Below are positions 6,947 through 14,068 of a DNA stretch of 14,171 nucleotides, one piece after another. The DNA lies in assembly GCA_017629615.1 (NCBI GenBank), contig JAGBWT010000161.1:1-14171 (forward strand). Direction: 5' to 3'. Under the pieces are notes generated by a model. That model made no database searches, had not been told where the DNA came from, and saw nothing but the letters and a program-made list of their open reading frames with translations. The translations under genes and the position numbers were made by a program. Within the stretch, counting starts at the first letter, position 1. Every line of letters starts with the position of its first letter. This stretch comes from Alistipes sp. GTDB taxonomy: Bacteria > Bacteroidota > Bacteroidia > Bacteroidales > Rikenellaceae.

Positions 6947-7488
6947 TGGCACAACTCAAAAGATTTCACCCAAACGATAATATTAAACCGTTCGACTGTG
7001 GAGACGCTGATTTGAACGGTTTTTTATTAGAAGAAAACTCATCTGTTTCAAATGCGCGACATCACGCAAACGAGTTGTTGGCTGTAACGTATGTAATTGA
7101 AGATGATGATAAAACAATTGCATATTTCAGTCTGTTGAATGATAAAATCGACAGAGAGATAGCCGATAAAAACGAGTGGAAGAAAATAACAAAAAATATT
7201 CCGTTCCTTATGCGCAGAAGGTCGCACCCTGCTGTTAAATTAGGCCGTTTGGCAGTTTCGTTAGATTATCAGCATCAGGGTTGGGGCCCCAACATACTAA
7301 ATGCGCTTAAACATTGGTTTACAAATAATAATAAAACGGGTTGTCGATTTATAACCGTAGATGCCCTTGTCGAAAAGGTTGGATTCTATGCAAAATATGG
7401 TTTCAACATCTTGGTAACGCCCAAAGAGGGAGATGAAACAGTGTTGATGTACTACGACCTTAAAAAATTTGTTGAGACCCGTAAATAG
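6946..7488 (+). CDS. GNAT family N-acetyltransferase, possible toxin
   Basis: 180-residue protein of the Gcn5-related acetyltransferase fold. FDCGDADLNGFLLEE (16-30) is the N-terminal landmark of TacT/AtaT-like GNATs (usually FDCGxxxLNxFL). LGRLAVSLDYQHQGWG carries the acetyl-CoA pyrophosphate-binding motif Q/RxxGxG at Q109-G114. FYAKYGF (147-153) holds the tyrosine that acts as general acid in this group. TacT and AtaT toxins acetylate aminoacyl-tRNA; that reaction is family knowledge, not shown here. Unusually, a proline (P115) directly follows the GxG. The codons are AT-rich compared with neighbouring genes, and the gene ends before a hairpin terminator, consistent with an acquired cassette. 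Confidence 0.85.
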   Translation: MAQLKRFHPNDNIKPFDCGDADLNGFLLEENSSVSNARHHANELLAVTYVIEDDDKTIAYFSLLNDKIDREIADKNEWKKITKNIPFLMRRRSHPAVKLGRLAVSLDYQHQGWGPNILNALKHWFTNNNKTGCRFITVDALVEKVGFYAKYGFNILVTPKEGDETVLMYYDLKKFVETRK

Positions 7489-7510
7489 AGAAGTTTTACT
7501 CGGGATAAGA

Positions 7511-7540
7511 GAATTTGTCTGCTTTGGACAAATTCTTTTT
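7511..7540 (+). terminator. Rho-independent terminator after the GNAT gene
   Basis: GAATTTGTC (7511-7519) pairs perfectly with GACAAATTC (7527-7535) around a 7-nt loop (TGCTTTG), followed by TTTTT at 7536-7540. It separates the AT-rich cassette from the DUF4954 gene. Confidence 0.85.
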
Positions 7541-7594
7541 CGTGCAAATACTATTATTTACTAACGACCACAAACAACTAAAAAAGATAAAACT

Positions 7595-9295
7595 ATGTTA
7601 CGAAATTTAACTGCACAAGAGATTTTGCTTTTGGAGCAGATGGGCAGTAGTGCCGACGATTGGTCGCAGGTGCTGGTTGCGGAGGGTTTTTCGCCTTCGC
7701 AGGTGCGCGGCTGTCGTTTTGGCGGTGCGGTCGAAATCGGCAAAGATGCTCTGCTGGTCGATTCCCATATCGCCAACTATCGTATCGGTGCGCGTTCGCA
7801 GGTGCGTTCGACCATTGCGTTGGAGTGCCGCGAAGCCTCGACCTTCGGTAACGGAGTGTCGGTTGCGGCCGTCAATGAGAACGGAGGTCGTGCCATCAAG
7901 ATTCATACCGCACTCTCGGCCCAGGTTGCCTATATCGGAGCGATGTATCGCCATCGTCCTCGTCTTGTCGAGGCGTTGGAGGCTCGTGCGCAGTTGGTAG
8001 CCGACGAGAGCCGTTCGACGATGGGTGTTGTCGGTTGTGACTGTCGAATTATCGGAGCAAAGTTTGTGCGCGAGGTCAATCTCTTCAACGGTGCGACCAT
8101 CGAGGGTGCATCGCTTGTCGAGAATGCGACGCTGATGAGCGGAGCCTATGTCGGCGTCGATGCGAAGGTGCAGAACGCTATCGTGGTCGAGGGTGCTCGT
8201 GTCGATACGGGAGCGACGCTCAACCGCTGTTTTGTTGGCGAGTGTGCCGTTGTTGCAGGCGGTTTTTCGGCTGTCGATACACTCTTCTTTGCCAACTCGC
8301 ATTGCGAGAATGGCGAGGCCTGCTCGGTCTTTGCAGGTCCTTATACGGTTTCGCACCATCGCTCGTCGTTGCTTATCGCGGGCCTCTTCTCGTTCTTCAA
8401 CGCAGGTAGCGGAACCAACCAGAGCAACCACCTCTTCAAGAGTGGCGCGGTGCATCAGGCGGTGCATCGTCGCGGTTGTAAGTTTGCAAGCAACGCCTAT
8501 GTTATGGCCCCATCGGCCGAGGGTGCATTTACGACCGTGCTGGGTCGTCACACCCACCATCACGATACAAGCGAATTTCCGTTTTCGTACCTTATGGAGC
8601 GCGACTCGCTCTCCTATCTGCTGCCGGGCTATGGTCTGCAAAGTTATGGCACAGCTCGCGACGTGGCGAAGTGGCCGCAGCGCGACCGTCGTAGCGTTTG
8701 CCGCGACCTTATCTCGTTCGAGGAGTATAACCCCGTTCTTGCAGGTGCAGCCGTTGAGGCCGTGAAGCGCCTCGAACTCCTCGCTTCGCAGTCGCCACAC
8801 GCCGACCAATATCGCTACAAGGGTGTAGTCATCTCGCGCTCGATGTTGCAGCGCGGACTCTCGCTCTATCGTCAATATATCGCCGCCTCGCTTGCCGCAA
8901 TGCTCTCGCAGGGGTCGTCGGAGGCTACCGTCTACGACCGCTGGATTGATTTGGGTGGCGCGTATGTGCGCCAAGCCGTTGTCGAGACTCTGCTCGACGA
9001 GGTTGAGGCTGGTGTGGTAGAGGTTGCGGCCATAGATTTGCGCTTGCGTGCCGAGGCCGAGCGTTATAGCAACGAGGCTCACGGTTGGGCAAAGGCTCTC
9101 TTTGTCGAGCGCGAGGGTCGCGAACCTTCGGTCGAGGATATTTCGGCTCTCGAAGTTGTTGCCGAGTCGTTGGCACGTCTTGTGGAGCGCGATGCCGAGC
9201 GCGATGCCGATGTCGAGATGAGTGTCGGCTATGGCGTAGATTCGCTCGACGACCAGGTGCGTATGGCCGACTTCAAGGCTGTCAGAGGTTTGTAG
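7595..9295 (+). CDS. DUF4954 family protein with left-handed beta-helix repeats
   Basis: 566-residue cytoplasmic protein (no signal peptide or membrane segment). Residues about 33-90 and 145-260 show loose hexapeptide periodicity (I/V-G-x-x-x-x), as in left-handed beta-helix acyltransferases. The highly conserved core at 263-335 contains LFSFFNAGSGTNQSNHLFK, then GRHTHHHDTSEFPFSYL, with a His cluster at 319-323 that could bind metal or act in catalysis. The C-terminal part (about 370-566) is helical and acidic. This matches DUF4954, a family found mainly in Bacteroidota and of unknown function. Resemblance to nucleotide-sugar acyl- or pyrophosphoryl-transferases suggests a role on small metabolites or the envelope, but this is weak inference. 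It is followed 2 bp later by the VWA gene. Confidence 0.8.
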   Translation: MLRNLTAQEILLLEQMGSSADDWSQVLVAEGFSPSQVRGCRFGGAVEIGKDALLVDSHIANYRIGARSQVRSTIALECREASTFGNGVSVAAVNENGGRAIKIHTALSAQVAYIGAMYRHRPRLVEALEARAQLVADESRSTMGVVGCDCRIIGAKFVREVNLFNGATIEGASLVENATLMSGAYVGVDAKVQNAIVVEGARVDTGATLNRCFVGECAVVAGGFSAVDTLFFANSHCENGEACSVFAGPYTVSHHRSSLLIAGLFSFFNAGSGTNQSNHLFKSGAVHQAVHRRGCKFASNAYVMAPSAEGAFTTVLGRHTHHHDTSEFPFSYLMERDSLSYLLPGYGLQSYGTARDVAKWPQRDRRSVCRDLISFEEYNPVLAGAAVEAVKRLELLASQSPHADQYRYKGVVISRSMLQRGLSLYRQYIAASLAAMLSQGSSEATVYDRWIDLGGAYVRQAVVETLLDEVEAGVVEVAAIDLRLRAEAERYSNEAHGWAKALFVEREGREPSVEDISALEVVAESLARLVERDAERDADVEMSVGYGVDSLDDQVRMADFKAVRGL

Positions 9296-9297
9296 CG

Positions 9298-10146
9298 ATG
9301 TACGACCAAGAGATAACGCGCACTCACCGTACGGCATTTGTTATCGCAGTAGACCAATCGGGTTCGATGCAGGAGTCGATACTCTTTGCCGGCCACCACG
9401 TCGCAAAGGCGCAGGCTGTGGCTGTCATTGTGGGTGCGATGATTGACGAGCTGGTGATGCGCTCGCGCTTTTGCGACGAGCACCGCAACTACTACGATGT
9501 GGCCGTTATTGGCTATTCCAATACGAGTGTCTATTCGCTTCTCGATTTCGAGGGCTTTGTTCCGGTGACGATGCTTGCGCAGTGCCAAGTGCCGCAGGTT
9601 GAGTTGCGTTTCGACGATGAGCCTTCGGCCGAGGGCCCCGCATCGCTGACCTACTCCGAGTGGATAAAGCCGCGAGCCGAGGGCGAGACGCCGATGTACG
9701 AAACGCTTGCCACCATCTACGATATGGTGGGGCGGTGGTGCAATGAGCCACAAAACCGCGATAGTTTTCCGCCTATGGTCTTCAATATTACCGATGGCGA
9801 GGCCTCCGATTGCGACGAGGCGTCGTTGTTGCGTATGGCCGAGCGGTTGCGTGCGACATCGACACGCAATGGTAGTACGTTGCTTGTCAATACCCACCTC
9901 TCGTCCGACCCAAAGGCCAAGGCGCTCCTCTTCCCCAACCCTTCGGAGGTGCCACACGGGGTCGATAAGGTGAATCTCTTGGAGCAGATGTCGAGTCTTC
10001 TGCCCGAGCCGTTCAATGCTGCGGTCGAGTCGGTGCGCCTCACCCCATCTACTCCGCCATACCTGGCTATGGCCTACAACGCTTCGGCTGCCGACGCCTT
10101 CTCGATTATCAATATTGGCTCGTATAGCGCTACCTATATCCGATAG
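9298..10146 (+). CDS. Soluble VWA domain protein
   Basis: 282-residue protein made almost entirely of one von Willebrand A domain. Unlike BatA and BatB it has no membrane helix, so it is cytoplasmic. The MIDAS is complete: DQSGS (D19, S21, S23), T131 in GETPMYE and D166 in NITDGE. An insertion at about 85-125 separates the first two MIDAS parts. The ATG at 9298, 2 bp after the DUF4954 stop, starts just before the first beta strand; the longer open frame back to 9085 overlaps the DUF4954 coding sequence and is not needed. The protein is closer in style to TerY-like cytoplasmic VWA proteins than to the Bat type, but I cannot place it in a named subfamily. A kinase-like gene follows 6 bp later. 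Confidence 0.85.
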   Translation: MYDQEITRTHRTAFVIAVDQSGSMQESILFAGHHVAKAQAVAVIVGAMIDELVMRSRFCDEHRNYYDVAVIGYSNTSVYSLLDFEGFVPVTMLAQCQVPQVELRFDDEPSAEGPASLTYSEWIKPRAEGETPMYETLATIYDMVGRWCNEPQNRDSFPPMVFNITDGEASDCDEASLLRMAERLRATSTRNGSTLLVNTHLSSDPKAKALLFPNPSEVPHGVDKVNLLEQMSSLLPEPFNAAVESVRLTPSTPPYLAMAYNASAADAFSIINIGSYSATYIR

Positions 10147-10152
10147 TGTGCT

Positions 10153-11079
10153 ATGATTTTGTCGATGTTACAATTTCGGCAGGCTCTGCTTGCCCCTACA
10201 CGCCACTTTCGCACACTTGGTGCGCTTCGGTGTGTAGCCTCCGACCCCAAGTCGATGGTGCGTCGTACAGCCCGATTTGCCGAGGCCGAGGTGATTTTGC
10301 CCGATGGGGGTCACGCACTGCTCTACTCGCCACTCTCGCCCTCGGCTGTGATTGCCATCGAGCGTGTTGCCCACCACCTCCGTTCGCTCCAAAGCGAGTG
10401 GCTTATGCCCTATACGCTGCTCTACGACGAGGTTGAGGTTACCGACCTTACGGGTGCGCGACGCAGTGGCGATATTGTCGTGCAGCGACTACCCGCAGGC
10501 GTGCCGTTGAGTTGCGAGGGGTCGATTGAGGGTGGCCGCTTGGCGCGTATGGTTGCCGAGTTGCGATGCGAGATGGTGCGCCTGGGATTTACGCACAACA
10601 ACCTCAAAGCCGAGAATATCATCGTTGGCGACGATTTGCGCCTCCACCCGATACGCTACCACTATGCCACGTTGGGCGGTTGTCGCGACGATTTCCGACC
10701 TCTCTTTGCGCTTGCAGCCGAGCGCGGAGGGTCGATGGTCGAGGATTGTGCTGCCACCTACACCTTTGCCCCTGCCGAGCCGATGGCATATGCCCACGAA
10801 GGGCTTGTGCGTACCCTGCGCGATGGTCGCTACGGCTTTACCGACGAGTCGGGCCGCGAGGTTATCGAGTGTCGCTACCTCTGGGCCGACGACTTCTGCG
10901 AGGGTCGTTCGGTGGTCGAGAGCGACGAGGGTGTCGGGGTGATAAACCGTCGTGGCGAGGCGCTCCTGCCCACACACTTCGATAGTGTCGATTACGACAA
11001 GGCGTTGAGTCGATTTGTCGCGTGGCTCGATGGTGTGGCCTATCACTACGACTACAATGGCAGGTTGTGTGAAAAATAG
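10153..11079 (+). CDS. Degenerate kinase-like protein with C-terminal WG-type repeats
   Basis: 308-residue soluble protein. Residues 147-155 read THNNLKAEN, closely matching the protein-kinase catalytic loop HRDLKPEN but with Asn (N150) where the catalytic Asp should be. The strand that should carry the ATP-binding Lys reads HALLYSP (54-60) without Lys, and after the loop there is HPIRYH rather than a DFG. It therefore looks like a pseudokinase or atypical kinase fold. The C-terminal part has three WG-like repeats: GRYGFTDESGREVI (225-238), EGVGVINRRGEALLP (259-273) and GVAYHYDYNGRLCEK (294-308). The ATG at 10153 is 6 bp after the VWA stop, so the two are probably co-translated. Confidence in the kinase relation is moderate; the WG repeats and the gene itself are clearer. 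Confidence 0.75.
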   Translation: MILSMLQFRQALLAPTRHFRTLGALRCVASDPKSMVRRTARFAEAEVILPDGGHALLYSPLSPSAVIAIERVAHHLRSLQSEWLMPYTLLYDEVEVTDLTGARRSGDIVVQRLPAGVPLSCEGSIEGGRLARMVAELRCEMVRLGFTHNNLKAENIIVGDDLRLHPIRYHYATLGGCRDDFRPLFALAAERGGSMVEDCAATYTFAPAEPMAYAHEGLVRTLRDGRYGFTDESGREVIECRYLWADDFCEGRSVVESDEGVGVINRRGEALLPTHFDSVDYDKALSRFVAWLDGVAYHYDYNGRLCEK

Positions 11080-11113
11080 TTTTTCGGTTATTCCAAATTT
11101 GATAGTTTCTTCA

Positions 11114-11121
11114 TATCTTTG
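11114..11121 (+). promoter_or_regulatory. Bacteroidota -7 promoter element (TATCTTTG) for trxB
   Basis: An exact TAnnTTTG match lies 34 bp before the trxB ATG, in the 76-bp gap after the WG-repeat gene. No clear -33 TTTG is present at 19-bp spacing (the bases there are TTCC), so the element is incomplete but well placed. Confidence 0.6.
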
Positions 11122-11155
11122 CCTAAAATACGAACAAACTAATAAACAACATACT

Positions 11156-12082
11156 ATGGAACAGGTAAAATGTCTTATAATCGGTAGTGGCCCTGCGGGT
11201 TTCACCGCCGCAATCTATGCAGCCCGCGCATCGCTCGCACCCGTACTCTACGAGGGTATCGAGCCGGGCGGTCAGCTCACTACAACGACCGAAATCGAGA
11301 ACTTCCCGGGCTACCCCGAGGGTATTACGGGTACGGCAATGATGGAGGACCTGCGTCGTCAGGCCAAGCGTTTCGGTACCGATGTCCGCACGGGTACAAT
11401 CTCGAATATCGATACCTCGAAGCGTCCGTTTATCGTTACCATCGACGGTGGCGAGCAGATTGAGGCGCAGACGGTCATCATCGCAACGGGTGCTTCGGCC
11501 AAGTATCTCGGTCTGCCATCGGAGCAGCGCTTCCGTGGTATGGGCGTGAGTGCCTGCGCAACGTGCGACGGCTTCTTCTACCGCAAGCAGGACGTGGCAG
11601 TCGTAGGTGGTGGCGATACCGCTTGCGAGGAGGCTACCTACCTTGCATCGCTCTGCCGTCAGGTCTATCTCATCGTGCGTAAGCCATTCCTCCGTGCATC
11701 GAAGGCTATGCAGGAGCGCGTCTTTAATACGCCAAATATCAAGGTGTTGTTCGAGCATAATACGGCCGAGATTTTGGGCGACGACGATGGCGTGACGGGT
11801 GTGCGTCTGCGCAAAAACGATGGTGAGGAGTACGAAATTCCGCTTTCGGGCTTCTTCCTTGCTATCGGTCACCACCCGAACACCGAACTCGTGGCAGGCA
11901 AACTTGCTCTCGACGAGCAGGGCTATATCGTGACTGTTGCCGGCACCTCGCGCACCTCGTGCGAGGGTATCTTCGCGGCGGGCGACGTCTGCGACCCTCA
12001 CTACGGTCAGGCTATCGTAGCGGCAGGCTCGGGTTGCATCGCAGCGCTCGATGCCGAGCGTTTCCTTGCAGCGCACAAATAA
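11156..12082 (+). CDS. trxB: Thioredoxin reductase
   Basis: 308-residue flavoprotein that transfers electrons from NADPH via FAD to thioredoxin in the cytoplasm. Motifs in order: FAD dinucleotide-binding GSGPAG (10-15), GGQLTTTTEIENFPG (38-52), redox-active CATC (C134, C137), NADPH-binding GGGDTA (151-156), and the second FAD motif FAAGDV (273-278). Length is typical of bacterial low-molecular-weight TrxB. Where E. coli has HRRxxxR for binding the NADPH 2'-phosphate, this enzyme has VRKPFLR (174-180). The ATG at 11156 is chosen because the protein begins directly with the FAD-binding strand; the open frame upstream overlaps the WG-repeat gene. Confidence 0.95.
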   Translation: MEQVKCLIIGSGPAGFTAAIYAARASLAPVLYEGIEPGGQLTTTTEIENFPGYPEGITGTAMMEDLRRQAKRFGTDVRTGTISNIDTSKRPFIVTIDGGEQIEAQTVIIATGASAKYLGLPSEQRFRGMGVSACATCDGFFYRKQDVAVVGGGDTACEEATYLASLCRQVYLIVRKPFLRASKAMQERVFNTPNIKVLFEHNTAEILGDDDGVTGVRLRKNDGEEYEIPLSGFFLAIGHHPNTELVAGKLALDEQGYIVTVAGTSRTSCEGIFAAGDVCDPHYGQAIVAAGSGCIAALDAERFLAAHK

Positions 12083-12094
12083 CCCCTCTGCGAG

Positions 12095-13003
12095 ATGATT
12101 TCGGTAACGATTCTCGGAGCAGCGTCGGCCAAACCGACCGTGAGTGGCCACCCCTCGGCACAGATAGTAAATTGCAACGAGCAATACTATCTGGTCGATG
12201 CCGGTGAGGGTGTGCAGCAGCAGATGTTCCGCTTGGGAATCAACCCGTTGCGCTTGCGTGCGGTCTTTGTCTCGCATCTGCACGGCGACCACGTCTTTGG
12301 TCTCTTTCCTCTGCTCTCGACACTCGGTCTCTATGGTCGCAAAACGCCTCTCACGGTCTTTGCACCCCGTCCCTTTGGCGAGATTTTGGAGTGCCACCTC
12401 CGCTACTTCGACAAGGAGTTGCCCTACGAGGTGCAGTGGGTCGAGGTCGATACGACGAAGCACCAAATCATCTTCGAAAACCGCACGTTGGAGGTGTGGT
12501 CAATACCGCTCCGCCACCGTGTGCCAACCTCGGGCTACCTCTTCCGCGAGAAGCCTCTGCCACGCAATGTCGATAAATTCGCCATCGAGCGTTGGGGCTT
12601 GTCTGTCAAGCAGATTGTCGCGGCAAAGGAGGGCGCAGATATTACGCTCGACGACGGCACGATTTTGCCAAACGAGCGCATAACCTTCGTGGCGCACCCT
12701 CCGCAGTCGTATGCCTACTGCTCCGACACCAATCGTTCGGGTGCGGTGGCGAAATATGTTGCCGGGGTCGATATGCTCTACCACGAGGCGACCTATGCCG
12801 CCGAGCAAAAGCGCGAGGCGAAGGAGCGCGGTCACGCCACGACCGAAGATGCCGCAAAGACGGCGCTGACGGCAGGGGTTAAGAGGTTGTTGATTGGCCA
12901 CTTCTCGTCGCGCTACAAGGACAAAGAGCCGCTTCTGACCGAGGCGAGAGCCATCTTCCCCGAAACCTACATCGCCCACGAAGGCGAAACCTACAAGATA
13001 TGA
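12095..13003 (+). CDS. rnz: Ribonuclease Z (tRNA 3' endonuclease)
   Basis: 302-residue metallo-beta-lactamase-fold nuclease that removes 3' trailers from tRNA precursors. All zinc ligands are recognisable: the HLHGDH motif (H61, H63, D65, H66), H141 in HRVPTSGY, D211 in CSDT and H269 in IGHFSSRY. The HEAT sequence (H230-T233 in LYHEATY) and the substrate-binding flexible arm region (about 150-180) are those of the rnz branch. It starts 12 bp after trxB and its stop overlaps the next start as ATGA. Confidence 0.93.
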   Translation: MISVTILGAASAKPTVSGHPSAQIVNCNEQYYLVDAGEGVQQQMFRLGINPLRLRAVFVSHLHGDHVFGLFPLLSTLGLYGRKTPLTVFAPRPFGEILECHLRYFDKELPYEVQWVEVDTTKHQIIFENRTLEVWSIPLRHRVPTSGYLFREKPLPRNVDKFAIERWGLSVKQIVAAKEGADITLDDGTILPNERITFVAHPPQSYAYCSDTNRSGAVAKYVAGVDMLYHEATYAAEQKREAKERGHATTEDAAKTALTAGVKRLLIGHFSSRYKDKEPLLTEARAIFPETYIAHEGETYKI

Positions 13004-13737
13004 TTACACGAGCCGAAATACTTGCCATAAAGGCGCTCGCAACCAAGCAGGGTCGCGAGGAGCAGGGTGCATTTATCGCCGAGGGCGAGAAGTTGGTCGA
13101 TGAAATCCGTCGCTCCAACCTCCATATTCGCCACATATACCAGACCAAACCCCTCTTTGCCGAGGGCGAGGTGGTCGGCACAAAGGAGATGGAGCGCATC
13201 TCGCAACTCAAAACCGCCAACACGGTCTTGGCCGTAGTCGAGACCCCGCAGTGCGACCTCTCGGCCGTTGAGCCGAGCCAAAACCTCGTGCTGGCCCTCG
13301 ACCGAGTGCAAAATCCGGGCAACCTCGGCACGATTATCCGCCTTGCCGATTGGTTCGGCATCTCGGACATCGTCTGCTCCGAGGATACGGCCGACTGCTT
13401 CAACCCGAAGGTTGTGCAGGCCACGATGGGTGCAATCCTGCGCGTGCGCGTTCACTATACCGACCTTGCTGCGTGGCTCGCTGCGCAGCGCAAGCGCAAT
13501 GTCGAGGTCTATGGCACATTCCTCGAAGGCGAAAATATCTACTCCGCCTCGCTCTCTTCGCAGGGCATAATCGTTATGGGTAACGAGGGCCAGGGCATCT
13601 CCTCCGAGGTTGCCGCCTCTGTCTCCCACAAAATCCTTATCCCTCCCTATCCTGCCGACCGTGCCGGCTCGGAGTCGCTCAATGTGGCTATTGCGACGGC
13701 GGTGGTGTGTGCGGAGTTTCGCAGAAGGAAAAATTGA
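13000..13737 (+). CDS. SpoU/TrmH family RNA 2'-O-methyltransferase (RlmB/TsnR-like)
   Basis: 245-residue SPOUT methyltransferase with an N-terminal substrate-binding domain (about 1-90, EGEKLVDEIRRS) ahead of the knotted catalytic domain. Motif 1 is NPGNLGTIIRLADWFG (105-120) with R114, motif 2 is IVMGNEGQGIS (191-201), and motif 3 is ILIPPYPADRAGSESLNVAIATAVV in 212-236. The N-terminal domain and NPGNxG motif point to the rRNA methyltransferase branch rather than to TrmH; whether the target is 23S or another RNA cannot be told from sequence. It overlaps rnz by 4 bp (ATGA), so the two are coupled. Its last codons form the left arm of a long inverted repeat. Confidence 0.85.
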   Translation: MITRAEILAIKALATKQGREEQGAFIAEGEKLVDEIRRSNLHIRHIYQTKPLFAEGEVVGTKEMERISQLKTANTVLAVVETPQCDLSAVEPSQNLVLALDRVQNPGNLGTIIRLADWFGISDIVCSEDTADCFNPKVVQATMGAILRVRVHYTDLAAWLAAQRKRNVEVYGTFLEGENIYSASLSSQGIIVMGNEGQGISSEVAASVSHKILIPPYPADRAGSESLNVAIATAVVCAEFRRRKN

Positions 13738-13855
13738 TTTTAGGCGGCATTTGCTGCGTTACGCTCAATCCCCAAGACAGTCACATACGCCGAGTATGCT
13801 CCTGCCTTGGGGATTTTCGCAAGCCTTGCAACTGCTCGCCTAAAATGCAATTTTT
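13729..13855. repeat. 127-nt nested imperfect inverted repeat
   Basis: Three nested arm pairs are visible. The outer pair is AAAAATTGATTTTAGGCG (13729-13746) with CGCCTAAAATGCAATTTTT (13837-13855), matching except for one bulged base. The middle pair is AATCCCCAAGACAG (13767-13780) with CTGCCTTGGGGATT (13802-13815), with one mismatch. The inner pair is CATAC (13784-13788) with GTATG (13794-13798), loop GCCGA. The left outer arm contains the methyltransferase stop codon. The 331-bp gene-free stretch 13738-14068 is made of this element, the terminator behind it and the tandem arrays that follow. Confidence 0.8.
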
Positions 13856-13878
13856 GGTCACCTGGGGTGGCCTTTTTT
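13856..13878 (+). terminator. Rho-independent terminator after the trxB-rnz-methyltransferase cluster
   Basis: GGTCACC (13856-13862) pairs with GGTGGCC (13866-13872) with one G-U pair around a 3-nt loop, followed by six T residues at 13873-13878. It begins directly after the 127-nt inverted repeat. Confidence 0.75.
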
Positions 13879-13879
13879 A

Positions 13880-13915
13880 TTAGGGTCGTTAAGGGCGTTA
13901 GGGTCGTTAGGGGTA
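13880..13915. repeat. 9-bp tandem repeat array, unit TTAGGGTCG, 4 copies
   Basis: Units are ttagggtcg, ttaagggcg, ttagggtcg and ttaggggta. This is the reverse complement of the arrays at 258-293 and 373-408. Confidence 0.85.
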
Positions 13916-13919
13916 AAAT

Positions 13920-13955
13920 GGGTAGATTGAGTAGATTGGGTAGTCTGGGTAGCCT
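13920..13955. repeat. 9-bp tandem repeat array, unit GGGTAGNNT, 4 copies
   Basis: Units are gggtagatt, gagtagatt, gggtagtct and gggtagcct, the same family and the same orientation as 188-250. It is followed by GAAAAAACAAA, much as the first array is followed by GAAAAA. Confidence 0.85.
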
Positions 13956-13966
13956 GAAAAAACAAA

Positions 13967-14023
13967 CTACCCATTCTACCCAGCACAACCCAGCCTACCC
14001 AGCACAACCCATTCTACCCAGCC
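13967..14023. repeat. Inverted copy of the GGGTAG array (CTACCCANN), 6 units
   Basis: Units alternate between 9 and 10 bp: ctacccatt, ctacccagc, acaacccagc, ctacccagc, acaacccatt, ctacccagcc. Bases 13967-13981 can pair with 13938-13952 at 13 of 15 positions around an A-rich loop, so the two arrays together form a hairpin. Confidence 0.8.
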
Positions 14024-14026
14024 AAA

Positions 14027-14061
14027 ATTCTGCATTCTGCATTTTGCATTTTGCATTTTGC
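14027..14061. repeat. 7-bp tandem repeat array, unit ATTYTGC, 5 copies
   Basis: Units are attctgc twice and attttgc three times, followed by a partial attctat. The period differs from the 9-bp arrays beside it. It ends 7 bp before the stop codon of the minus-strand gene. Confidence 0.85.
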
Positions 14062-14068
14062 ATTCTAT

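Noticed and set aside
7607..9337. 576-codon open frame on the minus strand opposite the DUF4954 gene
   Set aside because: It is a shadow created by codon bias in a GC-rich gene. The peptide lacks recognisable motifs, whereas the + strand frame has the conserved DUF4954 core and clean operon spacing.
10146..10436. 96-codon + strand open frame overlapping the start of the WG-repeat gene
   Set aside because: It is out of frame with the kinase-like gene, which has the better length, repeats and start spacing.
11123..12466. 447-codon minus-strand open frame across trxB and rnz
   Set aside because: It crosses two confidently identified genes with complete active sites and has no family features of its own.
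13740..13988. 82-codon minus-strand open frame over the inverted repeat and tandem arrays
   Set aside because: Half of it is the translated 9-bp repeat (LTTLTPLTTL), and the rest is the inverted-repeat element. Its recurring peptide is better explained by a dispersed DNA repeat than by a gene.
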